From Sciurus carolinensis (lineage: Eukaryota > Chordata > Mammalia > Rodentia > Sciuridae): a stretch of 64,000 bases of DNA. This document shows, piece by piece, positions 33,441 to 44,732 of the stretch (within the stretch, counting starts at the first letter, position 1; each line of letters begins with the position of its first letter). The notes under the pieces are model-generated. The model ran no database searches and had not been told where the DNA came from. It saw nothing but the letters and a program-made list of their open reading frames with translations. The stretch is taken from NCBI RefSeq assembly GCF_902686445.1, contig NC_062214.1, positions 95,460,738 to 95,524,737 on the forward strand, given 5' to 3'. The translations under genes and the position numbers were made by a program.

Positions 33441-34615
33441 CAGGCACTGTCTTCACTCAAAACATCCAAGTGCCATTATGCACCAGATAATGGAAAGGAT
33501 TCTAATCTTACTTCCTTTCTATCAGCCATGCTAGCAATAGGAAGATAAAGCATATAATAAATGTTATCTCCTTTACTTGATTTTATTCCTAACCGATCAG
33601 AATAATCCAAGCTATTGTTTTCCTAGAGAATATTTTAGAGAATATTTTATCTATAGATATAATTACCATTTTTAAAATAAAATAGTGATCTGAGATGCAA
33701 TTTCTCAGCACCTTGAAACTGCTAACTTAAGATACAGGTTACTTGTTGTGAGTCTTCAACATACTTACCCTTCCCTTTTTTGCTCCACTACCTTAGATAT
33801 ATATTTTCTTATTTTAGTTGTTAATAATTTAAGCTCCCTCAATACATTCTGATGTATGATTACTGGCAATGATGCCAAACCTTTTAAGAAAGTCAAAGAA
33901 ATGAGTGAAGTGAAAAATCTTGCATAAGATGAAATCAGTCTTTGAAAACCTAGAAATTATGGTAATTGGGTCTCAGACCAACTCGTTTCTTAAGTGGTAT
34001 TTCTCTAAAGGGTCACATCTTCCTTATCACCATTCCCTTGTATCCAATTGGGCAAGAATTAGTTGGAAAATAGACTAAACATAACCGTCAAAACCTATTC
34101 CATAATATCATGGATTGATGGTAAATTCTGAAGATTACCTTCTCCAATTCTTCACTTTTTTGCCTTGTTATAATGCCAGTACAAAGCAATAATATAGGAA
34201 AACATAGGTTAAAAATAACCTTTGGTATAGGGTGGTTTAAGTCCTACTTGTTTGTAAGTACAGTATATCAGCGGCAACATTCAACTGAATGTTGAACTCT
34301 TATTTAAACACTACTAAACAGATCTGAAGTTAAGTGCAATTCTTCCTGATACAAACACACACACTATGTATACATACATACATATATAGTATATGATAAA
34401 CATACACGACATATATATGCTTTACACATATGATAAACATATATATATGAATATAAACAATATTTCAACAAGGGATTCCTGGAATGAATTTCATCTAAGA
34501 AAAGGGGACAGCTAAATGAAGAAAAAAGGAAGGCATCAGCTGACAAGCAATAGCTTCCTCAACCCATTTTGCCCCTCCCCAGAAACGGTAGGAAGTAAAA
34601 AGCTGCAGAATGTAC

Positions 34616-35449
34616 CTTCCAGGCCAGAAGCAAAACATTGAGGATGGCCAGCAATGGGCAGGGTCCATTCTCATTCTGGGTGATGATGGGTGTGTTCTCT
34701 TCCTTCCACTGGATCCACTTGATGTGATACACAGATTGTCCCGGGAAGCGTTCCTTGGAGGCTGCCAACACCTGAGCAGTGTCCTCCTCCTCCTCTCTGC
34801 ACAGAGGGGCAGCCCCGGGCAACAATGCCGCGCCCTCCTCCTCCTCAGGGACCCTGTTCTCGGCTCCCTCTTCACTATTGAACTCGGAGCTACTGGGGAA
34901 AGAGTGCAGGTTAGAGAACGACTCTAGGGAGTCCAGGCTCGGCGATTCCCCAGGAGGGCTCGGGTCGCTGCAACTGCTGCTGAGGCCGCCGGCGCTGCGG
35001 GGCTCCTCGGAGCCGGCGGCCCCCAGCTCTGCTTTGCAGGTGCCGGCAGGATCCGGGAGGGTCCCCGAGTCTCCGGCCGGACCTGAACCATGGCCCGCTC
35101 CGGACTCGGTTGTCTCGGGGGAGGCGGTCACCTTGTGCTGCCCTCTCAGAGGTGCCTTAGCGGCAGTAGGACTCTCCAAAACGCTCTCCTTTAAGTCCAA
35201 GCCCGGGAAGGAGCTGTAGAGTCCAGGAGACTGAGGAGAGTCCGTGGGAGAAACCGAGTCTGGGGGGCTTCTGGCAGCCACCGCCCCCTGCCCATTCCCG
35301 CCGCCGTTCTCCGCCGTCCATACTCCAGGACCATCCCCAGCGGCAAGCCTGGTCTCCTGCAGTCCTTCCGGCGGAGAACTTGTTCCCGGCGCTGGCCCGG
35401 CCGCCACCCCGTGTTCTAGCGGCAGCAGGCTCTCGGGGCCGCTCTCCAT
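34616..35449 (-). CDS. MINDY2: MINDY2 (FAM63B) coding exon 1, partial gene
   Basis: First coding exon of the MINDY-family deubiquitinase MINDY2, a cysteine protease that trims Lys48-linked polyubiquitin. The exon encodes 278 residues. The start is ATG at 35449-35447, with G at -3 and G at +4. Residues 1 to about 225 are an acidic, Ser/Pro/Glu-rich, probably disordered region. The catalytic domain begins near YHIKWIQWKEENTPI and contains QNENGPCPLLAILN, with the predicted catalytic Cys at residue 264 and the oxyanion Gln at 258, the same spacing of six as in MINDY1. The exon ends with AWK, phase 0, at a GTACAT donor (34615-34614). Reading through the donor gives a 18-residue tail and a stop, which is intronic. 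Similarity to human MINDY2 is recalled, not searched. The frame also extends 27 codons upstream, but from GTG, not ATG. Confidence 0.95.
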
Positions 35450-35860
35450 ACCCGGCCGCCCGCCCCTCGCTCTATAGAGACTGCGGCCAGCTCTCCTCAG
35501 CCAGCGCCTCCGACGCCATGACAGCGGCACTGGCAGTTACAGCGCCCTAGCGCGGCCCTGGCCAGGCACGTCACGGGGAGGGCACCGGGAGCGCGCGCGC
35601 GCCGCCGCGCCCTCCGCCCGCTCGGGGCGTGCCTCCGCGCCACCGAGCAAAGCGGGACGACCGCGAAACCAACAGCAGCCGCCCACGCTGCCCCGTCTCT
35701 CCGTGCCCGTCTGTGCTGGCGCTCCGAAGGCCGGGCGTGGCGGGCGTGGCCGGGGGCGTGGCTAGGGCGCGTCCCCGCGGCCTCAGCTCCAGTAGGAAAA
35801 CATCCTCTCACTCTGTGGCCGGAAGTTGAACTCGGGGGCAGCCCCACCGCCGCGCCGCTG
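35450..35860 (-). promoter_or_regulatory. MINDY2: MINDY2 CpG-rich 5'UTR and promoter
   Basis: The sequence from about 34,750 to 35,860 is very GC-rich and dense in CpG, unlike the AT-rich flanks, and brackets MINDY2 exon 1. Upstream of the ATG on the minus strand are GGGCGGGC Sp1-type boxes, a CRE/E-box-like GTGACGTG (around 35568-35576), and a long alternating CG run near 35594-35606. There is no TATA box at a convincing distance, as expected of a dispersed CpG-island promoter. The transcription start cannot be placed from sequence alone; a position between 35520 and 35800 is likely. Confidence 0.7.
35472..35519 (-). promoter_or_regulatory. upstream ORF in the MINDY2 leader
   Basis: A 15-codon upstream ORF (MASEALAEESWPQSL) starts at ATG 35519-35517 and stops at TAG 35474-35472, 22 bases before the MINDY2 ATG. 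Its start has G at -3 and G at +4, a strong context. If the transcript begins upstream of 35519, this ORF would be translated first and could damp MINDY2 translation, leaving reinitiation or leaky scanning for the main ORF. Function is inference. Confidence 0.5.
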
Positions 35861-36559
35861 CTTTAAAGGCCGGCTCCGGAAGCCGCTGAACGCTCGCCTG
35901 TGACCCTTCGGAATCGGGTCCTGTGTGGGTCTGAGCCGAAGGTTGCGGGGTGGGGTTTGGAGGTAGTCTTAGCATTTGGAGAAGAGCTTGCCCTTGATGG
36001 GCTCGGGAGACTTGTTTCCTCAGCTTGTAATATGAAAGATTCACAGCATTTCTTGCCGAATGCAGATTTTAAAGGCGGAGATCTACTCGAGGTGTTTGGA
36101 TTACAGGAGTGCACAAATCCCATTCTCCCCGTCTGGCTGAGAACCGCTGCGCTTCCCACCGGCTACTGGTGCGACGTTCGCCTGTAGGAGGCGTCAATGT
36201 GGTTGTGGATATTGGCCTGCGCAGCAGAAGAAAGTGGGTAATTTGGCCAGTACTAATAAATGTGCTTGCGTTCGAATTAGCCAAGACTGCGGTTTTGGTT
36301 TTGGCTTCATTTTGCATGGAGTGGGAAGCGCCTGCTCCTGAAAAATGTGACTTTTTCTAAGAAGAATCGACTCTTCGGACCATGCAGTTTTCAAAGAGGA
36401 CTGACAGAGTAGTCTGGAAGTTTTGTTGGTAGCAAGGTGGGTGTGGGTCCTATTGTGACCGCTCCCAGAAAAGCACCTCCCGAACTCTCTCCCTCTCCCG
36501 GTTCTGGGAGACAAAATTACAAGACGGATCTTCCTTAATCTGACGCGTTGATTCAGTCT
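35861..36559. other. MINDY2 upstream flank, no gene recognised
   Basis: Moderately GC-rich shoulder of the MINDY2 CpG island. Several short frames on both strands are open but resemble nothing I know. A divergent non-coding transcript is possible here but the sequence does not show it. Confidence 0.5.
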
Positions 36560-36700
36560 CCTCCTTGTAATTCCAGCTATTAGGGAGACTGAGGCCTCCA
36601 CCTTAGTGAAACTGCCTCAAAATAAAAAGGGTTGAGGATGTAGTGCAATGGCTAGGGCAGCTTCCTTAGTATGCCCGTCGTCCTGAGTTCATTCCTCTGA
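36560..36700 (+). mobile_element. worn B1-dID-type SINE
   Basis: CTTGTAATTCCAGCTATTAG and TTGAGGATGTAGTGCAATGG; old copy 1 kb from the MINDY2 start. Confidence 0.6.
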
Positions 36701-36925
36701 AACCCCAAAAAACAAACGACAATTTAAAAAAAAACCTGAAACGTAATAGAATGTGATATAAAAAATATCTATTGGTTAGAGAAGGTAGCCAATATTACAA
36801 AGTATTGTTTTATTTATTCTTCAGCACATTTTAGTAATAAGTATGATGGTGGGTTCTGTTTTTATCGTTGGGGATGCCTCAGTGGACAGCAGAGCTCATA
36901 TCTTCGTGGAAATTGCTGTTTGGCC

Positions 36926-37016
36926 TTTTTTTTTTTTAAATTTTTTAAAAAGTGTTGGGAATCAAACCCAGGACCTTCTAGGCAAGTGACCTACAACTAA
37001 GCTACTGTTCAGTCCC
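36926..37016 (-). mobile_element. ID SINE
   Basis: Antisense; TTGGGAATCAAACCCAGGAC. Confidence 0.75.
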
Positions 37017-37079
37017 TTGATTTTTTTTTTTTTCTTCTTATTGCTCTTCCCCGCGGCACCTCCCCTCGCCCCCTCACTT

Positions 37080-37254
37080 TGGTACCAGGATTGAACCCAG
37101 GGGTGCTTAACCACCGAACCACATCCCCAGCCCATTTTTATATTTTATTAGAAACAGGGTCTTGCTAAATTGCGAGTCTGGCTTTGAAGTTAGATCCTCC
37201 TGCCTCAGCCTCCCTAACCTCTGGGATTACAAGCCTGCGCCACCATACCCAGTT
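37080..37254 (-). mobile_element. B1-dID-type SINE
   Basis: Antisense; GGGGTGCTTAACCACCGAAC; right end runs into the AT microsatellite. Confidence 0.88.
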
Positions 37255-37363
37255 ATTTATATATATAAATATATATATATATTTATAAATATAAATATAT
37301 CATATATTTATTTATATATATTTATATAATATATTGTATATATATATATTTATATATATATTT
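37254..37363. repeat. AT-rich TA/TTTA microsatellite
   Basis: 110 bases of almost pure A/T with many self-complementary ATATATA and ATTTATAT blocks, between a B1-dID and an ID SINE. Confidence 0.95.
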
Positions 37364-37476
37364 AGTTGTCAGTGGACCTTTAATTTTCATCTCATTTATA
37401 TGAGGTGCTGAGAATTGAACCCAGTGCCTCACACATGCTAGGCAAGTGCTCTACCACTGAGCTACAACCCCAACCC
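37364..37476 (-). mobile_element. ID SINE with long tail
   Basis: TTAGTTGTCAGTGGACCTTT is the antisense of the tail; body intact. Confidence 0.9.
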
Positions 37477-38023
37477 CTATATTTTTAATACTTGCTTGAT
37501 AAGTATGGTTTCTGAAGAATGCAGAAAATGGAACCTCCTCCCCCTTTAACATTGGCTTGATATCTCTCTAACTCTTGGAAAGCAGGAAAATCAAAAAAGA
37601 TAATATAAAGTTTCTTCAGAATGTTGAATTTAGCAACTTTGTGTACATTTGGTCTCCATATTGAACCATAAGCAATAAATTCTGTTGTTAAATTTGAATT
37701 TTTCTCTAAGAAAGAATTGCAGATGTTAAATATGCTAGGACTCTGGGTTTGATCCCCAGCACCCACCCCCCCATATTGCTGAATTAAGCACATTACAGTA
37801 GTTAAAGCTTGGAGTACGATAGAGAATACAGATTTTAGGAAATTCAGAATTTAGTATGATTCCTCAAATGTAAGATCTGTAATGGTTATAGGTTAATTTA
37901 TTATATGAACAAATTAAGTGAATAATGAATCATATATAGGCCATTAAACCACACATAGATCCAAGAATTGTGGAACATACTTCTTACATAATGGCCCTTC
38001 ACCAATTTTCAAAAACTCTGCTT

Positions 38024-38211
38024 GGGCTGGGCACAGTGGTGTATGCCTGTAATCCCAGTGGCTCCCAAGGCTGAGGCAGGAGGATCTCGAGTTCAAGGCC
38101 AACTTCAGTAATTTAGTAAGACCGTGTCTCAAAAATAAAAAGGACTGGGGATGTAGCTCCGTGGTAAAGCACTCTGAGTTCAATCCCCAGTATCAAACAA
38201 CAACAACAACA
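38024..38211 (+). mobile_element. B1-dID-type SINE
   Basis: GGGCTGGGCACAGTGGTGTA; (CAA)n tail. Confidence 0.92.
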
Positions 38212-38410
38212 AACCCACTCGGAAAAACCTGTACTTGTTCTGGTAGACTTTTATCAGTGTATGTTTCAAATGTTCACCTTCATCATTTTAAAATTTGTTT
38301 ACAACAAAAAGAAGCAGAACCAAGTGTTCAATGTTGTCAGCAATTATATAGGTCAAGATGAAGAGTGGTGAGAACGTGTAATTATTTGAGTTTATGAAAA
38401 TATACAGAGT

Positions 38411-38478
38411 TGGGCTGGGTGTGTAACTTAGTGGTAGAGGCATAAGGCCCTGGGTTCAATTCCTACCATCAAAAAATT
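38411..38478 (+). mobile_element. ID SINE, shortened
   Basis: GTGTAACTTAGTGGTAGAGG, GGGTTCAATTCC. Confidence 0.75.
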
Positions 38479-38682
38479 AATTAAAAAAAAAGAGAAATAA
38501 GTATACATAGTTTGTTTTTCCAATGGAGGCAGGGAATGGCATCTAAGGAGAGTACCAGAGAAGACAAGACAATAAACTGAGTAATGTATTATATTTCCTT
38601 GTGTGTATTTTTGCCTAATTGGAAGTAACATAAACCATTTTTAAGTTAAAATGTTACTACCCAAATTTTTTATAATTATTAT

Positions 38683-38872
38683 TGGTAGTACTTGGGATTG
38701 AACCCTCAGGGCTGCTCCACCACTGAGCTACATCTCCAGTCTTCTGCTGCTTCTTTTTAAATATTGAAACAGGAACTTGCTAAGTTTCCCAGACTGGCCT
38801 TGAATTCGCAGACCTCCTGTCTCAGTGTCTGGAGTAACTGAGAAAGTAGGTCTGTGCTACTGCATCTAATTT
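38683..38872 (-). mobile_element. B1-dID-type SINE
   Basis: Antisense; CACCACTGAGCTACATCTCC. Confidence 0.82.
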
Positions 38873-38999
38873 TTAGTATTATTCTTTAAAGTTACAGATG
38901 TAATAGTTTTAAAAGATAAATACCTTATATAAAAATGAAGTAGTTCTCTGATTTATTCCTTCACAACTTTGAATACTGTTCTTTTTTCTTTCTTTCTTT

Positions 39000-39223
39000 C
39001 TTTCTTTTTTTTTTTTTTTTTTTTTTTGTATTGGGGATAGAGCCCAGGGGTGCTTAACCACTGAGCCACATCCCCAGACCTTTTTAATATTTTATTTAGA
39101 GACAGGTTCTCACTGAGTTGCTTAGACTCTTGCTAAGTTGCTGACGCTAACTTTAAATTTACTATCCTCCTGCCTCAGACCTCTGAGCCACTGGGATTAC
39201 AGATGTGCACCACTGCACCTGGC
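39000..39223 (-). mobile_element. B1-dID-type SINE
   Basis: (TTTC)n/poly-T then GGGGTGCTTAACCACTGAGC. Confidence 0.9.
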
Positions 39224-39248
39224 TTGAATCCTGTTAAGAAGCAGTCCC

Positions 39249-39379
39249 TTGGGGTTGGGTTTGTGACTCAGTGGTAGAGGCTTGCCTAGCACGTGTGAGG
39301 CACTCGGTTCAATTTTCAGCACAGCATGTAAACAAATGAAAAAATAAAATAAAATAAAAAAGAAAAAGTCCATCCACAA

Positions 39380-39410
<31 letters not shown>
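39249..39410 (+). mobile_element. ID SINE with long tail
   Basis: Tail GTCCATCCACAACTAAA; agcagtcc at both sides is a likely target duplication. Confidence 0.85.
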
Positions 39411-39411
<1 letters not shown>

Positions 39412-39596
39412 CAGTCCTTTTCAAATCACAGCTGTTTTTTAGCTCCTTATCCCCACATTTCCAAGTAGCACAATTACACTGATTTCTTCATTGAAATGTA
39501 GATATTTCTTATTTGTTTATTTCTATGGCAGATGAAGATTTAATTTTCTCATGCCATTTTTCCTCTTTTTGTTTCAACATCTCAGCTATTCTTGGG

Positions 39597-39626
<30 letters not shown>

Positions 39627-39628
<2 letters not shown>

Positions 39629-39760
39629 GGTTTTCCCAGTTCTGTGGATTGAACCCAGAGGTACTTTACCACTGAGCTACATCCCCAGCCCATTTTACTT
39701 TTAATTTTGAGACAGGGTTCTGCTAACTTTACCAAGCTGGTTTGATCCTCCTCTTTAGCC
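39627..39760 (-). mobile_element. B1-dID-type SINE, B1 half truncated
   Basis: Antisense; TTTACCACTGAGCTACATCC. Confidence 0.75.
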
Positions 39761-39997
39761 TACCACAAGCAGCCTACCACTGTTTGTTTTTATAGGCCTG
39801 CTTCACAATTACCATTCTGGGATTTCTTTTCACAATTTTTTTTAGTGATTCCTTCATTTTCTCTTCTATGTTAATTCTTTTACTTCTTGAATATCCTATC
39901 ATCTGTCATCTTTTTTCCTTGAGTTGGTGGAACATATTCTTAATTAGCTTCCTGAGAAAAGAGTGCATGGGAAGTAAGTTTTTTTGTCTTGTTTGTT

Positions 39998-40110
39998 TTG
40001 GTACTTGGGATTGAATCATGGGGCCCCTTGACCATCCCTCCCCCTTTTTTATATTCCTGCCTCTGCCTCCCAAGTCACTGGGATTACAGGCATGTACCAC
40101 CGCGCCTGAC
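39998..40110 (-). mobile_element. B1-dID-type SINE with central deletion
   Basis: TTGGGATTGAATCATGGGGC joined to CTGCCTCTGCCTCCCAAGTC. Confidence 0.75.
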
Positions 40111-40162
40111 TGGGAAGTAGATTTTTGCAGACCTTGTATGTTCAAAAAGAAGATAGACGCTT

Positions 40163-40242
40163 GTGGGTTGGGGTTGTAGTTCAGTAGTAGAGCACTTGCC
40201 TAGCATGTGTGAGGTACTGGGTTCAGTTCTCAGCACCACATA

Positions 40243-40277
<35 letters not shown>

Positions 40278-40316
40278 AATAAAGGTATTGTGTCCATTTA
40301 CAACTAAAAATATTAA
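40163..40316 (+). mobile_element. ID SINE with long tail
   Basis: GGGTTGTAGTTCAGTAGTAG, (TAAA)n, then TATTGTGTCCATTTACAACT. Confidence 0.92.
40232..40282. repeat. (TAAA)n microsatellite
   Basis: About 11 TAAA units within the tail of an ID SINE. Confidence 0.95.
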
Positions 40317-40542
40317 AAAGATAGACCTTTATAGTTTGGGTATAAAATTCAAGGTTGGAAATATGTTTTCTTCATTTTTAAGTCATTGATTGTAATCTAG
40401 CTCCTAGGAGATTACTGATAAGACTGATAATATTATTATGACTCCGGAAACCTCTGTATTTAACCTGCATCTTTTCTCTAAAGTTTCCTATTATTTTTGA
40501 TGTTCTAAAATTTCAGTACTTGATATTTCTTTCTGTGAAAGT

Positions 40543-41820
40543 CAAATCAAAATGGATCAAAAACTTATGAATTCGACCAGAAACTGCAGCTGCTAGAAGA
40601 AAACATAGGGTCAGCATCAAATTGGTGCAGGCACCTTAATAAGACCCCTAAATCTCAAGAAATAAAAATAAGAATCAATAAGTGGGATGCTGTAAAATTA
40701 GAAAGCTTCTGCACAGCAAAGGAAACAAGAATATGAACAAAGAGCCTAAAGAATGGGAAAATATCTTTACCAGCTGCTCCTCTGACAGGGGATTAATATC
40801 CAGAATATATTTTTAAAAACTCAAAAAACTTACACACACACATACAAACAAACCCCACAAATAACCCAATCAATAGATGGGCAATAATGGGAAAAGAACT
40901 AAACAAACATTTTTCAAAAGAAGAAATACAAATAACCAACAAATATATGAAAAAAAAATTGTTCAACATCTCTAGCAATCAGGGAAATGCAAATCAAAAC
41001 TATACCAAATTTTTATCTCACTTTAGTCAGAATGGCAATTATCAAGAATACAAATAATAATAAATGTTGGTGAGGATGTGGGGGAAAAGGTACACTCACA
41101 TATTGTTGATTGGACTGTGAATTAGTACAACCCCACTCACTCTGGTAAAGCAGTGTGGAGATTCCTCAGGAAACTTGGAATGGACCCACCATTTGACCCA
41201 GCTATCCCACTCCTTGGTTTATACCCAAAGGACTTAAAATCAGTATACTACAGTGATGCAGTATACTCTATGATCAATGTTCATAGCAGCTCAATTTATT
41301 TCTACAATCCCACAATGCTGGGGACTCGAACCCAGGCCTCCAGCATGGGAGTCAGGCACTCTACATGATGTGCTATATCACCAGCACATAGCAGCTCAAT
41401 TTAGAATAGCTAGATTGTGGAACCAACCGAGATGCCCTTCAGTTGATGAATGGATAAAGAAACTGTGCTATATATACATAATGGAATATTACTCAGCCAT
41501 AAAGAAGAATAAAATTATGACATTTGCTGGTAAATGGATGAAATTGGAAAATATCATGCTAAGTGAAATAAGCCAAGCCCAAAAAAATCAAAGGCCAAAT
41601 GTTTTCTCTGATAAATGGATGACGATGTATAATGAGGGTGGTGGAATATGTTTGTGTGGAAAGCACCAATCAAGGATGGATAATGGATGAGCAAGGGGAG
41701 GATCAATGGAGTGAAGGGTTGGGGTGGGAACAGGGACTGAAATGGAGTGGGTGCATGTATAATATTGTTGAGATAAAGTCAGCTACTATGTATGACTATA
41801 ATGCTCTAATAAAAATTTAA
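40543..41820 (+). mobile_element. 5'-truncated L1 (ORF2 3' end and 3'UTR)
   Basis: Starts within the ORF2 thumb region (reading like KSNQNGSKTYEF...) and includes [35 protein letters not shown] and [19 protein letters not shown], ending in a short 3'UTR with AATAAAAATT. Several frameshifts. A tRNA-like element is inserted at 41299-41386. Confidence 0.88.
41299..41386 (-). mobile_element. tRNA-derived retrocopy nested in L1
   Basis: 88 bases flanked by an exact 17-bp duplication (catagcagctcaattta at 41282-41298 and 41387-41403). On the minus strand it begins TGCTGGTGATATAGCAC and contains a perfect B box (GGTTCGAGTCC) in CCTGGGTTCGAGTCCCCAGC, followed by a short non-A-rich 3' end. It resembles a tRNA body but differs clearly from the ID SINEs around it. 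Confidence 0.75.
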
Positions 41821-41939
41821 AATGCATTTTACAAAGAATATTTCCTTGTGTAGTTCTTGTTTTATTCATTAGACTGAGTTCTTGGTGATCACCACTCTCA
41901 ATATAAAAATCTGTATCTTTCAGTTCTGGGAAATTTTCT

Positions 41940-42153
41940 TTTTTTGGGGGGAGGCAGTTACTAGAAATTGAACTCAGGGGCACTTGATCACTGAGCCACA
42001 TCCCCAGTCCTTTTTTGTATTTTATTTAGAGTCAGGGTCTGACTGAGTTGCTTAGCATCTCACTTTTTGCTGAGGCTGGCTTTGAACTCACAATCTTCCT
42101 GCCTCAGCCTCCCAAGCCTCTGGGATTACAGGCATGCACCACTGCGCCCAGCA
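41940..42153 (-). mobile_element. B1-dID-type SINE
   Basis: Antisense; TTACAGGCATGCACCACTGC. Confidence 0.92.
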
Positions 42154-42206
42154 AATTTTCTGTTTTTATTCATTTGATAATTCTTATCTCTTCTCTGTTA
42201 CACTCT

Positions 42207-42409
42207 TTTTTTTTTTTTCCAGTATTGGGTTTTGAACCCAGGGTCTCGCATGTGCCAGGAAAATACTATACCACTGAGCTACACCCATAACCCTTTATTT
42301 TATTTTGAGGCAGGGTCTCATTAAGTTGCCCAGGCTGGCCTTGAACTTTTCATCTTCCCATCTCAGACTCCTGAGTACGTGGGATTACAACATGTGCCTT
42401 GGTGCCTGA
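42207..42409 (-). mobile_element. B1-dID-type SINE
   Basis: Antisense, longer ID body (TGTGCCAGGAAAATACTATA). Confidence 0.88.
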
Positions 42410-42811
42410 TTCTTTTTATTATTTTTATGTGTTTAATTTCTAAGGTTTCCTTCTAGTTCCCTTTCATTGTTCATTGGCATCCTGACCTTTTTTCTCATAG
42501 AATATTGTTTATGATTTTTAATATCTCCTTAATGTTTTTCAAAGGATATCTGAACCATATGCATAAGTAAAGTATGCTTAATTGGCATATAGTTATTGGT
42601 AGTGTGAGAGTAATAAAACATTAGTCTTTGGAAGTGGAAATTTTGTTTTTGGAAATAAGACATTCACATGAAATGATCACTGAGAATATAAGTTAAGTCT
42701 CAACGTTAATAGTAAATGAGCAGCATAAGCAGTAAATATAACAATTCAAATGAGGAAAAAATCTTTTAGTGTGTGATTTGATCTATGTTCTCCTAATTTA
42801 AATCACAGGCT

Positions 42812-42972
42812 GAGCCAGGTGTGATGGCACATGCCTGCAATCCCAGCAATTTGGGAGGCTGAGGCAGGAAGATCACAAGTCTGAGTACAACCTCGGCAAC
42901 TTATTGTGACCCTGTCACAAAATTAAAAGGGCTGGTACGTAACTCCTGGGTTCAATCCCATTATGAAAAAAA
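42812..42972 (+). mobile_element. B1-dID-type SINE
   Basis: GCCAGGTGTGATGGCACATG; ID half internally deleted. Confidence 0.85.
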
Positions 42973-43084
42973 AGTATAAAAATAAAATCATGGCCTGAGT
43001 ATTGCCTTAGGCTTGAAAACCTTTTAAAAAAGAGAAATCTCCCACTATCAAAATGATTACTCTCATTAATTTTTTGAGATACTA

Positions 43085-43374
43085 GTGGTACTGAGGATTG
43101 AACCTAGAGCCTTGTGTATGGAAAGCATGGGCTGTACTACAAAGATCCATTCACAGATCTGATTATTCTTTCAAAATTCTGTTTTTCTAGTCCAAGCGTG
43201 CTGGTACATTCCTCTAATATTAGAGACTCAGGAGGCTGAGGCAGGAGGATTGCAAGTTCAAAGCCAGTCTCAGCAACTTAGTGAGACCCTATCTCAAAAT
43301 AAAACAAAAAGGGTTGGGGATATAGCTCAGAGGTAGTGTCCCCCTGGGTTCAATCCCTAGTACAAAAAAAAAAA
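43085..43374. mobile_element. ID SINE (-) then B1-dID SINE (+)
   Basis: 43085-43150 antisense ID (GTACTGAGGATTGAACCTAG); 43191-43374 sense dimer (GATATAGCTCAGAGGTAGTG). Confidence 0.78.
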
Positions 43375-44320
43375 ATTCTGTTTTCTTAGTTGAATCATAA
43401 CTCTTAGCTGCCATGACAGAAAAATTTCATATCATCTTTGACTTTTACCCCAGTTTCTGATTATTAACTCATCAGTCAAGTGTTGCTAATGTTATACATT
43501 CCTTTCTTTTCGTGTCTCCTCTGTGGCCACTCCTAGTCCTTTCTCTATACCACTTTATATAATATCTGTAATTTGTGATTATTACCCAGTCTGTGTTCTC
43601 TTCTTCAGTTGATTCTGCATAAACCTATAAAGGCTATACTTTTAAAATCTTGTTATCATTTTGATGGACTATTAAAATTGGACAATTAGAATTAAATTGA
43701 TAGTTCTTTATTGTTAGCTGCATCAACATCAGCTCTGGGCAGAAGATTGCAAGGCATATATGCCTTTATTCCATCTCAGCTTTGTAGTCAACACATGAGA
43801 AAATTCTGAGTTAAAATCAAGGTTTTCCATGTAACTGTGTTTTCCTTGGTTTTGGTCTTTAACTGCTTGCAGAATCTCCAGCATCCTGCATAATATATCC
43901 CTGACTCAATTATTTCCTTGAACACCCATGATGAGTCCCATATCTGTTCAGAAACAAATCCAATCTTATGATATTCCACCAAGTGCTGCCTCTACTCCAT
44001 GCTGATTTAGCTGATGCTCATCTGTTTTGGTGATGTTAAAGATACATGATGGTGGTTAATGGGGGAAGATAACTTTTTCCCCCCTTTTATTTTAGCCTTA
44101 ATATCTCCAGTATTAGTAAAACAGTTCTTTCCAATTTTAAAATTTGAACCTAAATATGTTACCAGGTACATTGTACCAGGAGCAAGTTCAAAGAATATAT
44201 TACATCTTCTTCAACTCATAACCCCTGTTCCCTTAATCTTATGCCCATTTGTCATTGGATCAATTATATCATGGCTGCTTCCTTTTCTTAAGAAATCTCT
44301 TCTTAAAAATTAAAATTATT
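43375..44320. other. intergenic, nothing recognised
   Basis: AT-rich; no repeat, exon or RNA gene that I can support. Confidence 0.5.
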
Positions 44321-44321
44321 C

Positions 44322-44500
44322 TGCCAGGAATGGGGATGTAAATCAGTGCTCTGTGGTACAGCATATACTTAGCTAGCATGTATAAGGACCTGGATCCAAT
44401 ACCCAGCACTCAAAAACAAAAACAAAAAACAAACAGAAAAAGATGCTGGGTGCTGTGACGCAGGTCTGTAATATTAGAGATTTGGGAAGGTGAGTCAGGA
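44322..44500 (+). mobile_element. ID SINE followed by B1 fragment
   Basis: 44322-44420 ID-like with GGATCCAATACCCAGCACTC; 44440-44500 B1 start GATGCTGGGTGCTGTGACGC. Confidence 0.65.
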
Positions 44501-44732
44501 GGATTATAAAAGGGACAAACAAAACTGGGGAGCCTAGAGGTATGTGTAAACATGTTGCAAGTCTGGTTCTGCAGGTCCTACTAGTGCCAGGGTTGTTTGT
44601 ACTTTCAATCTGAGAAGAAGCTGGTGGCTGGGGAGGGGGGTGACCACCACCAACAAAACCCAAAGATAATAGGTTAGTGAAATGGAGTCAGGGCAATGCC
44701 TGCGTACTTTTTTAATTTTCCCAATTTTGTGG

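Larger units (their letters stand above)
12276..34615 (-). other. MINDY2: MINDY2 intron 1
   Basis: Intron between the two MINDY2 exons, bounded by a GTACAT donor and a pyrimidine-rich CAG acceptor. It contains dozens of SINEs, a Tigger-type DNA element, MIR and L2 relics and a full-length L1 in the opposite orientation. Parts in which I recognise nothing: about 13131-14280, 19211-19840, 26361-26925, 27561-28090, 28921-29255, 29400-30330, 31243-31535, 31926-32365, 32656-33230 and 33441-34560. Confidence 0.85.
40317..42560. other. ancient unassigned repeat split by L1 and SINEs
   Basis: Flanks of the L1 (40317-40542 and 41823-41940, 42155-42206, 42410-42560) read as one T-rich decayed element (TTCAGTTCTGGGAAATTTTC, ATTTGATAATTCTTATC). 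I recall similar mammal-wide relics but cannot name the family. Confidence 0.35.

Noticed and set aside
34559..34615. Continuation of the MINDY2 exon 1 frame for 18 more codons
   Set aside because: It follows a GTACAT donor and does not continue the MINDY2 protein; exon 2 at 12275 does.
34610..35219. Plus-strand frames opposite MINDY2 exon 1
   Set aside because: Shadows of the real coding exon on the other strand.
35450..35530. In-frame 27-residue N-terminal extension of MINDY2
   Set aside because: It would start at GTG, and the ATG at 35449 has a strong context and matches the known start.
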